From contig CANREV010000007.1 of the NCBI GenBank assembly GCA_947629645.1, positions 38,416-102,415 on the forward strand: a DNA stretch of 64,000 bases, written 5' to 3'. A program made the position numbers and the translations under genes. Every line of letters begins with the position of its first letter. Positions within the stretch are counted from its first letter, which is position 1. This document shows positions 45,162-54,626 of this stretch, piece after piece. The DNA is from an uncultured Acetatifactor sp. (GTDB taxonomy: Bacteria > Bacillota > Clostridia > Lachnospirales > Lachnospiraceae). The notes below the pieces were generated by a model, which ran no database searches, was not told the DNA's origin, and saw only the letters and a list, made by a program, of their open reading frames with translations.

Positions 45162-46913
45162 TTAATCTCTCACTTTAATATGCACTTCCCTGAGCTGCTG
45201 CTCCGTCACATCGTTAGGCGCGCCGCACATCAGATCCTGCGCGGAACCGCTCATCGGGAAAGCGATCACTTCCCTGATATTTTCTTCCCCCCGAAGCAGC
45301 ATCAGCATCCGGTCCACTCCGGGAGCCATGCCCGCGTGAGGGGGCGCGCCGAACTGGAACGCCTGGTAAAGGGCCCCGAATTTTTTCTTCAGCGTTTCCT
45401 CATCATACCCAGCCAGCGCGAACACTTTCACCATGATATTCATATCGTGGTTGCGGACCGCGCCGGAGGAAAGTTCTATCCCGTTGCACACAATGTCGTA
45501 CTGGTAGGCCAGAATATCCAGCGGATCCTGATTTTCCAATGCTTCCAGTCCGCCCTGGGGCATGGAGAAAGGATTATGGGTAAAACCGATCTGCTTCGTG
45601 TCGGGATCCAGCTCATACATCGGGAAATCGTTTACATAGCAGAACCGGAACGCGTTCTTCTCCGTCAGTCCCAGTTTCTCACCCAGTTCGTTCCGGATCT
45701 TCCCTGCGTAGAAATTCGCGCGCTCTTCCTTGTCCGCAATGAAAAAGATGGTGTCCCCCGCTTTTAGTCCCGCCAGTTCTCTCAGCGTGCCTTTGAGATC
45801 ATCGGGGATAAACTTATCGATGGGGCCCTTGTAGGAAAGGTCTTCGTCCACTTCCAGATAGCCTAATCCTCCCATGCCTAGAGAAGTAGCAAAAGCCAGC
45901 AGTTTTTCGTGGAACCCCTTGCTCATCCCGGCATGTACTTTGATCGCCCTGACAGTCCTGCCGATAAAGGGCTTAAAGGTGCATTTCTGAAAGAAATCCG
46001 TCACATCCATGATCCGCAGAGGGTTTCTGAGATCCGGCTTGTCGCTTCCAAATTCCAGCATAGCCTGCTTGTAACTGATCACAGGATAAGGCGCCTGCGT
46101 CACCGATGATCCCTGGGGGGCAAATTTTTCAAAGACGGCGGAGAGCACTTCCTCCCCCGCGCGGAATACGTCTTCCTGCGTGGCGAAGCTCATTTCAAAG
46201 TCTAACTGATAAAACTCTCCCGGAGATCTGTCCGCTCTCGCGTCCTCATCCCTAAAACAGGGAGCGATCTGGAAATATTTGTCAATGCCCGATACCATCA
46301 GCAGCTGTTTATACTGCTGGGGTGCCTGCGGCAGCGCGTAAAATTTCCCCTTATATTTGCGGGAAGGGACGATATAGTCTCTCGCTCCCTCAGGAGAGGA
46401 AGCGCACAGGATCGGCGTCTGGATTTCCACGAATCCCATCTCCGTCATTTTTTGACGCAGGAAACTGATCACCTGGGAGCGGAACAGAATATTGTCCCTG
46501 ACTTTTGCGTTGCGCAGATCCAGATAACGGTATTTCAGACGTACATCCTCTCTGGTCTCCCTGGATGTTATGATCTCAAAAGGAAGCTGCTGGTATACTT
46601 TCCCGAGCACTTCCACCTCCAGGGCCTCCAGCTCGATCGTTCCCGTGGGGATCTTCGGATTATAAGTCTCCTCATCCCTTTTTTCCACAGGGCCCTGAAT
46701 GCTGACGCAGGTTTCCTTTGTCAGTCCGTTCAGAAGTTCCGTCTTGCGCATCACTACCTGGAGCACGCCGTACATGTCCCGCAGATCAATGAAGGACACC
46801 CCGCCGTGATCACGGATATTCTCCACCCAGCCGGCCACACGGAGCGTCTGCCCGATATGCTGTTCGCCGATCTCTCCGATCGTAATGTCTCTGTAACAGT
46901 TTTTGATTTCCAT
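45162..46913 (-). CDS. aspS: Aspartyl-tRNA synthetase, probably non-discriminating
   Basis: 583 residues with the bacterial layout: N-terminal OB anticodon-binding domain, class IIb core (motif 2 [19 protein letters not shown], motif 3 [17 protein letters not shown]) and the bacterial insertion domain. In the anticodon domain the motif is [10 protein letters not shown]: His36 stands where discriminating bacterial enzymes have Leu, and Glu-Thr (82-83) stands where they have Lys. His at the first place is the known mark of enzymes that also charge tRNA(Asn) with Asp. Together with gatCAB in the same operon, this points to Asn-tRNA made by transamidation. SD GGAGG lies 6 bases before the ATG. 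A T-box leader controls the operon. Confidence 0.95.
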   Translation of the reverse strand: MEIKNCYRDITIGEIGEQHIGQTLRVAGWVENIRDHGGVSFIDLRDMYGVLQVVMRKTELLNGLTKETCVSIQGPVEKRDEETYNPKIPTGTIELEALEVEVLGKVYQQLPFEIITSRETREDVRLKYRYLDLRNAKVRDNILFRSQVISFLRQKMTEMGFVEIQTPILCASSPEGARDYIVPSRKYKGKFYALPQAPQQYKQLLMVSGIDKYFQIAPCFRDEDARADRSPGEFYQLDFEMSFATQEDVFRAGEEVLSAVFEKFAPQGSSVTQAPYPVISYKQAMLEFGSDKPDLRNPLRIMDVTDFFQKCTFKPFIGRTVRAIKVHAGMSKGFHEKLLAFATSLGMGGLGYLEVDEDLSYKGPIDKFIPDDLKGTLRELAGLKAGDTIFFIADKEERANFYAGKIRNELGEKLGLTEKNAFRFCYVNDFPMYELDPDTKQIGFTHNPFSMPQGGLEALENQDPLDILAYQYDIVCNGIELSSGAVRNHDMNIMVKVFALAGYDEETLKKKFGALYQAFQFGAPPHAGMAPGVDRMLMLLRGEENIREVIAFPMSGSAQDLMCGAPNDVTEQQLREVHIKVRD

Positions 46914-47013
46914 AACAGTCCTCCCATTTCAAGTTAAAATACAAAACAATCTCTCGGAGCGCTTTCTGATTTCACAGAAAATACTGTGAAACTTCCTGCA
47001 TCCCTGCAAAACC

Positions 47014-47285
47014 AAAAACCCCGGGATACAGTTTCCTGCATCCCGGGGCGAATAATGATCTTGTCATATCCGCGGTACCACCCGCATTGAAACGCCGCAC
47101 CTTCCGTCAAAGATGTTACCGGACGTTTCCACTCCCGCACTTAACGCGTACAACGTGCCGCCCTACTAAGCCCTCATAGCGCTTTTCAGACAGCCTGCTC
47201 CGGAGCGTTCCCTTTATCAGTTCCCGCCAGCGGCGCTTTCAGTCGGTGACGCCGCCTTCCTGTTGTTTTCCCTGACAAGAGTCTC
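47014..47285 (-). promoter_or_regulatory. T-box riboswitch leader of aspS-gatCAB
   Basis: Minus-strand features: a Stem I region from about 47285 down to 47200, the conserved AGTAGGGCGGCACG and GGGAGTGGAAACG blocks, the T-box/antiterminator AATGCGGGTGGTACCGCGG (47088-47070), and a terminator CCCCGGGAT...ATCCCGGGG followed by TTTTT (47048-47014). Uncharged tRNA pairs with GGTGG and prevents termination. The specifier codon could not be fixed with confidence; AAC (47209-47207), next to the CTCC that closes Stem I, is one candidate. The rest of the 46914-47424 gap holds only A/T-rich upstream DNA. Confidence 0.93.
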
Positions 47286-47424
47286 CTTCATGGCATTTTC
47301 AATATGTGATTTATGCTATCACAATTTTTTTCACTTTTCAAGGGGTAAATTGACATTCCGCCCCCATAAATTTATATTCCGCCGCCTTATTATGCGCACA
47401 AAACGCGAAATGATACGCAGACGC

Positions 47425-48570
47425 CTACCGGATCCAGCCCCATGTGATGGCCAGAAACTCTCCGCAGAAAAACATGCCGCGAAGCCATATAAGCCCTGTC
47501 ATGCCCCAGAACATCCACGCCAGATCCTTCCTTCTGACCAGTATCTTCTCCGCAAGGGAAACCGCCGCACAGATCAACAGCGCCATGGTGCCGAAAGTAG
47601 CCCTGTCCGGATAATGGGGGGATAAGACCATTGCGCCCCAGGAAAGCAGCGCGCACAAAAGCAGCAGTCCGTTTTTCCTGCCGATCTTCTCTCCCAACAC
47701 TCCTTTACACAAGATCAGCAGAAAGCCCAGCACAAGGAGCGCGGGAAAAAGATGCTGCGTCACCGCTGCGCTCTCGGCGTACATCCGTAAAAAGCACTGC
47801 CAGAGCGCCCCGTACTGTCCGCTTTCTACCTGTGCGCTGCGCACAAAATTTCCGGGAGCCGCGATCATAAAAACGCTTCCCGCCAGACAGCAGATATTTC
47901 CCAGAACCATCCAGAGAGGCAGCTTTTTCTTCTCCCTCTTTAACAGGATCATCACCGCCAGACTTAAGAACCATATCGCGGGGCCGATATTCTCGTTGCT
48001 CCACCCCGCCAGAAGCCCTGCCGGAAGGATCCAGAGCGTGATCCCGCGCAGCCGTTTCGGCATCGCCTGCGCCAGATTTTTCTCATCAGGCAATTCCCTT
48101 AAATAACAATGGGCAAAAACCAGCACCGGCACCGTGATATAGAGATAATTGGCGGCTCCCGCCTGCCAGAACATGCTCATTTTCCAGTTGGCATTCAGCC
48201 CCAACAGCATGGAAAGCGCCGCCCAGAATGCGGGCAGTTTCCGAAACCGCGCCACCGCGCAGATCACAGCGGATAAAAGCAGCGTCACGATCACATTCAT
48301 AATATCCGCGCCGCGCTCCCCCACAAGCAGGGTGAGCTGCAGGATACCGTGGGTCATACTCCTGCCGCCCCAGTTCTGATAATGCCAGATCTGGCTCTTT
48401 ACAATATCAGAGAGGGAAGTGATGGGAGTATCCTCCGACAGCATGGTAGAATACCACAGATCATCCATCATGAAAGGCACAGCCCTGTGTGTCTTATACA
48501 GCACGGCTGCAGACACCGCTATCAGTATACCCGTAATGCCCCACATAATATTATGCGATCTTTCCTTCAT
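47425..48570 (-). CDS. DUF6056-like multi-pass membrane protein
   Basis: 381 residues from the ATG at 48570; an upstream in-frame GTG (48600) is less likely. About ten TM segments are seen. The first outside loop contains VPFMMDDLWYSTML with an Asp pair, as in GT-C glycosyltransferases, followed by WHYQNWGGRSMTHGIL, typical of DUF6056. A role in moving sugars from a lipid carrier to a surface polymer is plausible but not shown. It lies 40 bases after dapL on the same strand. Confidence 0.8.
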   Translation of the reverse strand: MKERSHNIMWGITGILIAVSAAVLYKTHRAVPFMMDDLWYSTMLSEDTPITSLSDIVKSQIWHYQNWGGRSMTHGILQLTLLVGERGADIMNVIVTLLLSAVICAVARFRKLPAFWAALSMLLGLNANWKMSMFWQAGAANYLYITVPVLVFAHCYLRELPDEKNLAQAMPKRLRGITLWILPAGLLAGWSNENIGPAIWFLSLAVMILLKREKKKLPLWMVLGNICCLAGSVFMIAAPGNFVRSAQVESGQYGALWQCFLRMYAESAAVTQHLFPALLVLGFLLILCKGVLGEKIGRKNGLLLLCALLSWGAMVLSPHYPDRATFGTMALLICAAVSLAEKILVRRKDLAWMFWGMTGLIWLRGMFFCGEFLAITWGWIR

Positions 48571-48610
48571 CGCCCCGTTACCTCTTTTACCCTTTGTCAC
48601 CGGTCTGCGG

Positions 48611-49831
48611 TCAAAGCTTAGCCGCTTTGATCCTGTCTACGGCCTCCACGGTATTCTCGTAGCTTCCGAAAGCAGTCAGTCTGAAGTACCCTTCACCGCT
48701 GGGGCCAAAGCCTGAACCGGGCGTTCCCACCACATTGACATTTTCCAGCAGATAATCGAAAAATTCCCAACTGGTCATATGATCCGGCGTTTTCAGCCAG
48801 ATATAGGGCGCGTTGACGCCGCCGGACACAGTGTAGCCTGCCTCCTTCAGGCCGCTATAAATATAATGCGCATTTTTCATATAATATGCGACCTGCTCCT
48901 TTAACTGCTCCCTGCCCTCTTTGGAATAGACGGCTTCCCCAGCCTTCTGTACGATATAGGGCGCTCCATTATACTTCGTTCCATGTCTTCTGGCCCAGAG
49001 AGAATGCAGCATCACATCGCCGCATTTGAGATCTTTGGGAACCACGGTAAAGCCAAGGCGCACGCCGGTAAAGCCCGCGTTCTTGGAGAAAGATCTCAGC
49101 TCGATGGCACAGCTTCTTGCGCCATCACACTCATAGATGCTGTGAGGCACATCCGCTTCGGAAATGTACGCTTCATACGCTGCATCGTACAGGATCACCG
49201 CTCCCACCCTGTTGGCGTAATCCACCCATTCCTGAAGCTGCGCTTTGGTGATGGCGGCGCCGGTAGGATTGTTCGGGAAGCACAGATAGATCAGATCCGG
49301 CGTCTCTTCCGGCAGCTGGGGCGCGAAATCATGATCCGCTATACAGGGCATATAGATCACATCGCTCCATGTTTCTTTCTGCGCATCGTATGTTCCTGTT
49401 CTGCCTGCCATGACATTGGAATCCACATAAACGGGATAAACGGGATCGCAGACCGCGATCTTATTGTCCAGGCTGAAAATTTCCTGAATATTGCCGGAAT
49501 CGCACTTCGCGCCATCGGATATAAAGATCTCATCCGCCGCGATATCGCATCCCCTGGCCTTATAATCATTTTCGGCAATGGCGTTTCGGAGAAATTCATA
49601 TCCCAGATCCGGAGCATAACCATGAAACGTTTCCGCCTTTCCCATCTCCTCTACCGCGCTGTGGAGCGCATCAATGATGGCGGGTGCTAAAGGCTGCGTC
49701 ACATCTCCGATTCCCAGACGAATGATCTTTTTGTCAGGATGAGCCGCGCTGTAGGCATTTACCTTTTTCCCGATGGTAGAGAACAAATAACTTCCGGGCA
49801 GTTTCAGATAATTCTCGTTTACTTTAAACAT
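48611..49831 (-). CDS. dapL: LL-diaminopimelate aminotransferase
   Basis: 406 residues. DapL turns tetrahydrodipicolinate directly into LL-diaminopimelate, bypassing the acylated intermediates. Family marks are KLPGSYLFSTIGKKV, RLGIGDVTQPLAPAII, YLCFPNNPTGAAITK and the PLP Lys in LRSFSKNAGFTGVRLGFTVV. It is 14 bases downstream of dapF, so the pair makes meso-DAP for peptidoglycan and lysine. SD GGAG lies 8 bases before the ATG. Confidence 0.97.
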   Translation of the reverse strand: MFKVNENYLKLPGSYLFSTIGKKVNAYSAAHPDKKIIRLGIGDVTQPLAPAIIDALHSAVEEMGKAETFHGYAPDLGYEFLRNAIAENDYKARGCDIAADEIFISDGAKCDSGNIQEIFSLDNKIAVCDPVYPVYVDSNVMAGRTGTYDAQKETWSDVIYMPCIADHDFAPQLPEETPDLIYLCFPNNPTGAAITKAQLQEWVDYANRVGAVILYDAAYEAYISEADVPHSIYECDGARSCAIELRSFSKNAGFTGVRLGFTVVPKDLKCGDVMLHSLWARRHGTKYNGAPYIVQKAGEAVYSKEGREQLKEQVAYYMKNAHYIYSGLKEAGYTVSGGVNAPYIWLKTPDHMTSWEFFDYLLENVNVVGTPGSGFGPSGEGYFRLTAFGSYENTVEAVDRIKAAKL

Positions 49832-49845
49832 ATCTCATTCTCCTC

Positions 49846-50706
49846 TCAGTCTTTGGGATAATCCCCCTCAAATACAGTCACAGCAGGACCGGTCATAATC
49901 ACAAGATTCTGTTCCCTGTTCCACTCGATCTGCAATTCTCCCCCTAACAGTTTAACCGTTATTTGGGGATCCGTCAAATCATTTAATACCCCCGCCACCG
50001 CGACAGCGCAGCAGCCTGTGCCGCAGGCCAGCGTCTCTCCCGTGCCCCGCTCCCACACTCTCATCAAAACAGTCTGCCTGTCTATGACCTCCACGAACTC
50101 CGTGTTGACGCGGTTGGGGAAGAGCTCATGATGTTCAAACAGAGGGCCCGTCTTTTCCAGATCCAGGGCGCGCACACCCTCCCCGAAGATCACCGCGTGG
50201 GGATTTCCCATGGAAACACAGGTCATCCGGTATTCTTTCCCCTGAACCACAAGAGGGACATTGACCGCACTCTCCCCCTCTACGTTCACGGGAATCAGCC
50301 CGGGTTTCAGAACAGGGCTTCCCATATTCACGCGCACTCTGCTGACCGTGCCGCGGTCCCAGGGATGCTGCCTTTCCAGCAAAAGAGTGAGATATTTAAT
50401 CTGCCCCGCGCTTATCACACTGATATGTTCCGAATCCGTTAAACCCTTGTCGTATACAAATTTCGCCACACAACGAATTCCATTGCCGCACATTTCCGCT
50501 CTGGTGCCGTCCGCGTTATACATCTCCATCTCAAAATCCGCTTCCTCCGCCGGATTGATAAAGATGACCCCGTCTCCCCCAATGCCGAAATGCCTGTCGC
50601 TCAGTTTTCTCACCAGATCCGGCTTCTCTGCATCGGATATCCGCTCTTTAAATCCATTGATGTAGATATAATCATTTCCGCAACCCTGCATCTTTGTAAA
50701 CTTCAT
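49846..50706 (-). CDS. dapF: Diaminopimelate epimerase
   Basis: 286 residues. The two catalytic Cys motifs are AEMCGNGIRCVAKF and LACGTGCCAVAVAG; the N-terminus MQGCGNDYIYINGF and HFGIGGDGVIF are also typical. It converts LL-DAP, the DapL product, to meso-DAP. Strong SD (GGAGG). First gene of the dapF-dapL pair, itself 69 bases after a GT-C gene. Confidence 0.97.
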   Translation of the reverse strand: MKFTKMQGCGNDYIYINGFKERISDAEKPDLVRKLSDRHFGIGGDGVIFINPAEEADFEMEMYNADGTRAEMCGNGIRCVAKFVYDKGLTDSEHISVISAGQIKYLTLLLERQHPWDRGTVSRVRVNMGSPVLKPGLIPVNVEGESAVNVPLVVQGKEYRMTCVSMGNPHAVIFGEGVRALDLEKTGPLFEHHELFPNRVNTEFVEVIDRQTVLMRVWERGTGETLACGTGCCAVAVAGVLNDLTDPQITVKLLGGELQIEWNREQNLVIMTGPAVTVFEGDYPKD

Positions 50707-50775
50707 AATGATCCTCCTTCCAGGAATGCCTATTTATTGTTATTGCAATTATATTGTGACCAGCCTGTTACCAGA

Positions 50776-52323
50776 TTATATTTCCCGCCGGGCCGCGCGC
50801 ATGCATAGCACTCTCCCTTTTTTCAGCAGAAGATCCCCGGCGTAAGCCAGACTGCAGGCGGCGAACGGAATCATCAGAACCGCGTAAGGGTACACATATC
50901 TGCTGTTTGCCTCCCAGATCATGCTGAAGCAAAACTCCCCGATCAGTATTACGCCGGGCAGATATTCCAATGGCGAAGCTTCCTTAAGCGCAAGACGTAT
51001 AAAGCCCAGCAAAACCGCCGCATATACCACCGCCTGATACCGATTGAGAAACTGCAGGCATCTGGCATTCCCTTCCCCATAATAGAGTTCGTTCACCCAA
51101 GGCTCCATATCGTCACAAAATCTCGTCATGATAAAACCGGCGTAGGTAGGCTCATTCCACTGATTGATGGCTTTTCTGCCAAAAAGCATCGCCCCTTTTT
51201 GGGGATCATGTATAAATTCTGACAGCCGGTCTTTAATATATTGCCATGCTACCTTTGATGCTGCCTGCGTATCTCTTTCCGCCAACGCAAAAACGTTCCA
51301 ATTATACGCATTATAGCTTCCCGGCCCTTTCGCCTGGTCCGTGCTCTCCTGCAGCCCCATAGCCACCCAGAGAGAGGCCGGCATACTCTGGTCAAGTTCC
51401 ACGCCGGTGCTGCGTTCCATGGAAAGGCGCAGGAGGCCTGATACACCGACTGACACCAATATCATACATACCGTCATCACAAGGGGCAGCGGTTTTCTTT
51501 TTACTATCGTGATCATAATCTGTATCAGCAGCATGCCGATCCATACCACCGTAAGCGCCACTCTCACCTGACAGAATCCCGTGACTGCCGCGGTTCCCAA
51601 CACGCCGTACCCCAGAACGCCTCTTACTGAGCCGCTCCGGTTCATTTTCAGAAAACACCACACCGCTGTCATGGCAAAACAAACTCCCAGGGTTTCCCCG
51701 TAAATATACAGGACATAAAGATACATGGGGATGAAAGAAATTCCCAGCGCCAGATAAATCACTTCAGCCGCTCTGCGGCGGCACAATTCCCTGACAATAC
51801 GAAACCCCATATATAAGGTAACCCCTGCACAAACGCTGTGGAGTGTCTGCAGGACTCTGTAACCGCTGTCTCCCACTATTTTGAACACCAGCGCGTAAAA
51901 GCGCGCCAAATTCAACTGAAAAGAATAGACCTGATAATATCCCGCATACTCCGTTATATCGAAGGTGCCCTCCGCCAACCGTCTGGCTGCCTCATAGACA
52001 TACCATTGATCCGCCACCGCATACGTCCTGACACTGCGCGACAGAATAATTCCAAAGGAAGCCCCCGCCAGTGAAAAAATTGCAGCCGCTATATGAAGCA
52101 ATGATGCAGACAGGTATTTTTCCGCTTTCACCGCCGCGGCCGCCAAAAGCAGTACTCCCAGGAAAATCATCGCGGCTCCCCACAGAGAATCCTTGTCATT
52201 CTTCAGCAATTCCCCCTCGAGCATTGTCTTGGTCCGACACCAGGAACAGACTGTCAACACCAAAAACAGCATTGCCCCCAGAAAGGCTGCTGCCTTCAGG
52301 CACCATTTTTGTAATTTTTCCAT
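50776..52323 (-). CDS. GT-C type membrane glycosyltransferase, paralogue 1
   Basis: 515 residues from the ATG at 52323 (AGGA 9 bases upstream). About 11-12 TM segments. The loop after the second or third TM has TYAVADQWYVYEAARRLAEG, GT-C-like; near the end is FCFSMIWEANSRYVYPYAVL, a motif shared with paralogue 2. Both start with MEKLQ-[KR]-x-CLK, so the pair arose by duplication. Its start overlaps the end of paralogue 2 by 28 bases. Likely substrates are polyprenyl-linked sugars for a wall or surface glycan; none can be named. Confidence 0.85.
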   Translation of the reverse strand: MEKLQKWCLKAAAFLGAMLFLVLTVCSWCRTKTMLEGELLKNDKDSLWGAAMIFLGVLLLAAAAVKAEKYLSASLLHIAAAIFSLAGASFGIILSRSVRTYAVADQWYVYEAARRLAEGTFDITEYAGYYQVYSFQLNLARFYALVFKIVGDSGYRVLQTLHSVCAGVTLYMGFRIVRELCRRRAAEVIYLALGISFIPMYLYVLYIYGETLGVCFAMTAVWCFLKMNRSGSVRGVLGYGVLGTAAVTGFCQVRVALTVVWIGMLLIQIMITIVKRKPLPLVMTVCMILVSVGVSGLLRLSMERSTGVELDQSMPASLWVAMGLQESTDQAKGPGSYNAYNWNVFALAERDTQAASKVAWQYIKDRLSEFIHDPQKGAMLFGRKAINQWNEPTYAGFIMTRFCDDMEPWVNELYYGEGNARCLQFLNRYQAVVYAAVLLGFIRLALKEASPLEYLPGVILIGEFCFSMIWEANSRYVYPYAVLMIPFAACSLAYAGDLLLKKGRVLCMRAARREI

Positions 52324-53867
52324 CCTACGGTTTCCTTTCCGATTTTCCGCCATCCCTGTTTGAGCTTCTCAGAACAATATACCAGACTAAAGGCGGTACA
52401 GGGCAGGGCCATCACGATATAAGGATATACATATCTGCTCTTGGCCTCCCAGATCATGCTGAAGCAAAATTCACCCGCCAGCAGCAGCCCCGGCAGAAAA
52501 GCATCCACATTTTTACCTTTCACAAACAGATAGAAAAAGTAGAAAAACCAAGTAAAATAAAGCATTCCCTGATACAGGTTTAAGAAGCTGTACCACCTGT
52601 CCCCTGCCTTTCCCCCATACAGCTCAGCCACCCAGGGTTTCGGGTCCCGCTGTCCGGCAGTCATGAAAAAGCCCCCATAGGTAGCTTCGTTCCACTGGTT
52701 AAGCACTTTCCGGTTCATATAGTCCGCCATGTACGCCGGATCTTTTGACCATCGGTAAAGCGTCCGTCTGATATCCTGAAACGCTTCCGCGGAAGCGCTT
52801 TTTTCGTCAAATCCGCAGCCAAAGTACAGCCAGAGATTATAAGCGTTATAACTTCCGGGACCGGTTTCGTTTTCCGTTTCATCCTGTATTCCCATAGCCA
52901 CCGTCAGGATTGCCGGCATCCCATCCGCCAGATTCGTATCCGCCTGTTTTTCCATAAACGCCACGGACAGCTTCTGCGCCCCAAGCGCAAAAAGCAGGAT
53001 CACCGTTGCCAACGCGGCAGGCGCGATGCGTTTATCTTTTATGGATTTTAGCAATGCGGTCAGAAGGATAGCGATGGGTACAACGACCAGCGCCAGACGC
53101 GCCGTGAAACACACCGCAAGGCACACGGCGGATAACGCCGTATAAAGCGCCCTGACAGACCGTTTTTTCTCTCCGCCCTTTTCAGCCAACAGCCAGAACA
53201 GCATTCCCAGCACGGCAAAACACAGACCGAAAGTCTCTCCGTACAGATAGAGCGTATAAAGGTACATTGGCAAAAACAGACCCGCACACAAAAGCGCTGC
53301 CGCCGATACCCTTTTGTTATGAAACAATTCTCCCGTAATCCGAAACAACCCATACACAGTAAGGCCCGCACAAACCGAATGCGCATACTGTATGACCTGA
53401 TAACCATCGCTGCCGCACAGCCGCATCAGCAGGCCATACAAAAGGCCCAGCCCCAGCTGGTAAGGGCAGGCATTAAAATACCATTCCGTCCGGATGTTGG
53501 TATAGTCGCGCGAAAAAAAATTTTCCGCCGCCTCATACACATAGATCTGGTCCGCGTCCGGATAGCCATGGGCATCCCTTACCAGGAAACAACATCCGGC
53601 GGTCACGGCCAGCGATACCGCAATCGCCGCGCCATGCAGCGCCTTATCCCCGATCCGGTCCGCAAAAAAGCCAACGACAGACGCCGCCAGAACAGCGGCC
53701 GCCCCGAACAGCAGATTCTTCCAGAGAGCGTCTTTTGTCCAGACTGTCACCTCCGATGTGGAAAAGATCCTTGCGGAGGAAGTCCATGCATGAAAAAAAA
53801 GATATCCAAAAATCAGCATTCCGCACAAGGCGATAATTTTCAGGCAGATTCTCTGTAGTTTTTCCAT
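52296..53867 (-). CDS. GT-C type membrane glycosyltransferase, paralogue 2
   Basis: 523 residues from the ATG at 53867 (GGGG 8 bases upstream); the longer frame would run into the ANTAR gene. About 11-12 TM segments, with GYPDADQIYVYEAAENFF in the first large outside loop (Asp pair), SYNAYNLWLYFG, VLNQWNEATYGGFF and CFSMIWEAKSRYVYPYIVM, all matched in paralogue 1. It begins 23 bases after the ANTAR gene, so it may be in the same transcript, although a functional link to nitrogen control is not evident. Confidence 0.85.
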   Translation of the reverse strand: MEKLQRICLKIIALCGMLIFGYLFFHAWTSSARIFSTSEVTVWTKDALWKNLLFGAAAVLAASVVGFFADRIGDKALHGAAIAVSLAVTAGCCFLVRDAHGYPDADQIYVYEAAENFFSRDYTNIRTEWYFNACPYQLGLGLLYGLLMRLCGSDGYQVIQYAHSVCAGLTVYGLFRITGELFHNKRVSAAALLCAGLFLPMYLYTLYLYGETFGLCFAVLGMLFWLLAEKGGEKKRSVRALYTALSAVCLAVCFTARLALVVVPIAILLTALLKSIKDKRIAPAALATVILLFALGAQKLSVAFMEKQADTNLADGMPAILTVAMGIQDETENETGPGSYNAYNLWLYFGCGFDEKSASAEAFQDIRRTLYRWSKDPAYMADYMNRKVLNQWNEATYGGFFMTAGQRDPKPWVAELYGGKAGDRWYSFLNLYQGMLYFTWFFYFFYLFVKGKNVDAFLPGLLLAGEFCFSMIWEAKSRYVYPYIVMALPCTAFSLVYCSEKLKQGWRKIGKETVGWKNYKNGA

Positions 53868-53890
53868 AAACATATCCCCGTTAAAACGCC

Positions 53891-54439
53891 CTACTCTCTC
53901 ATCATGGACAATACCATATAGGCGGTCTCCACAATATTGGTCCCGCTGTCCATGCTGCACTTTTGAAGATATCTGTGCGCTTCCTCCTCCGACATATGAT
54001 TGCGGGCCATCAAAAGTTCCTTCGCATCTTTAATGACTGCCTCTTCCTTTGCGCTGCGCACTTTGGGCCTTAGTCGTTCCCTCCTGCGCCTGCGTGCGAT
54101 ACCCTCGCACATCATAGCCACCGTACTGACCAGATCATTGACCTTTAAGGGCATAGCGAGGCAGACAATACCGCTTCCTTTGCACTCAGGAAGCAAATGG
54201 CCGGATGCCATCAGAAGCATCTCAAATCCATAAGGCAAAAATTCATGCAATTCCGAATATACCATATCCTGCAGTTTATAGCTGCATATCACGATTCCAT
54301 CATTGAGACCGTCCGCCTGACTGATAGCCTGCGCACCCGTAGTACAGACACCTGTCACCCGAAATCCATTTCTCACAAGTACGTTCTTTATGCCTTTGGC
54401 ATCCTCAGGCCTGGGTAAAGTTACAATAATATTGGTCAC
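53891..54439 (-). CDS. ANTAR-domain antiterminator with degenerate receiver
   Basis: 182 residues from the GTG at 54439 (SD GGAGG 7 bases upstream). Residues 1-120 resemble a response-regulator receiver, but the phosphorylation position reads GIVICSYKL without Asp, so classical phosphorylation is unlikely. Residues 125-180 form an ANTAR domain: AKEEAVIKDAKELLMARNHM then SEEEAHRYLQKCSMDSGTNI. ANTAR proteins bind paired RNA hairpins and stop terminators from forming, often in nitrogen genes. It lies directly after glnA, whose leader has a hairpin/terminator switch; that is the likely target. Confidence 0.9.
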   Translation of the reverse strand: MTNIIVTLPRPEDAKGIKNVLVRNGFRVTGVCTTGAQAISQADGLNDGIVICSYKLQDMVYSELHEFLPYGFEMLLMASGHLLPECKGSGIVCLAMPLKVNDLVSTVAMMCEGIARRRRRERLRPKVRSAKEEAVIKDAKELLMARNHMSEEEAHRYLQKCSMDSGTNIVETAYMVLSMMRE

Positions 54440-54508
54440 ATGCCTACCTCCTCATCCGTAACGATTCAGCCTTTTGGGCGAACCGCCGCACAGATGCGCG
54501 CAACGCGC

Positions 54509-54564
54509 AAAAGACATTCGTTTGAGCGCGCAGCCTCGCAAAATCGGGAAAAGACACGATTTTG
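54509..54564. repeat. Structured intergenic repeats between glnA and the ANTAR gene
   Basis: Two imperfect copies, 40 bases apart, of AAAAGACA (54509-54516; 54549-54556) followed by 5 variable bases, TTGA, 3 variable bases and CGC. The second copy sits in the 10-base loop of a perfect 8-bp hairpin, CAAAATCG (54539-54546) with CGATTTTG (54557-54564). The first lies within a larger GCGCGC-type inverted repeat. The whole 54440-54626 gap is unusually rich in such pairs and has no T run. Confidence 0.65.
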
Positions 54565-54626
54565 ACTTCGCGGCGCCGTATGGATGGAAGTTACTTTCCT
54601 CCTGCCATCCTTTCCGAAAGAGAAGG

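Noticed and set aside
47305..47323. TGTGAT...ATCACA palindrome as a CRP site
   Set aside because: The spacing (7 bases between 6-bp arms) does not fit the CRP consensus and CRP control of an aspS operon is not expected in Clostridia; kept only as a minor inverted repeat upstream of the T-box.
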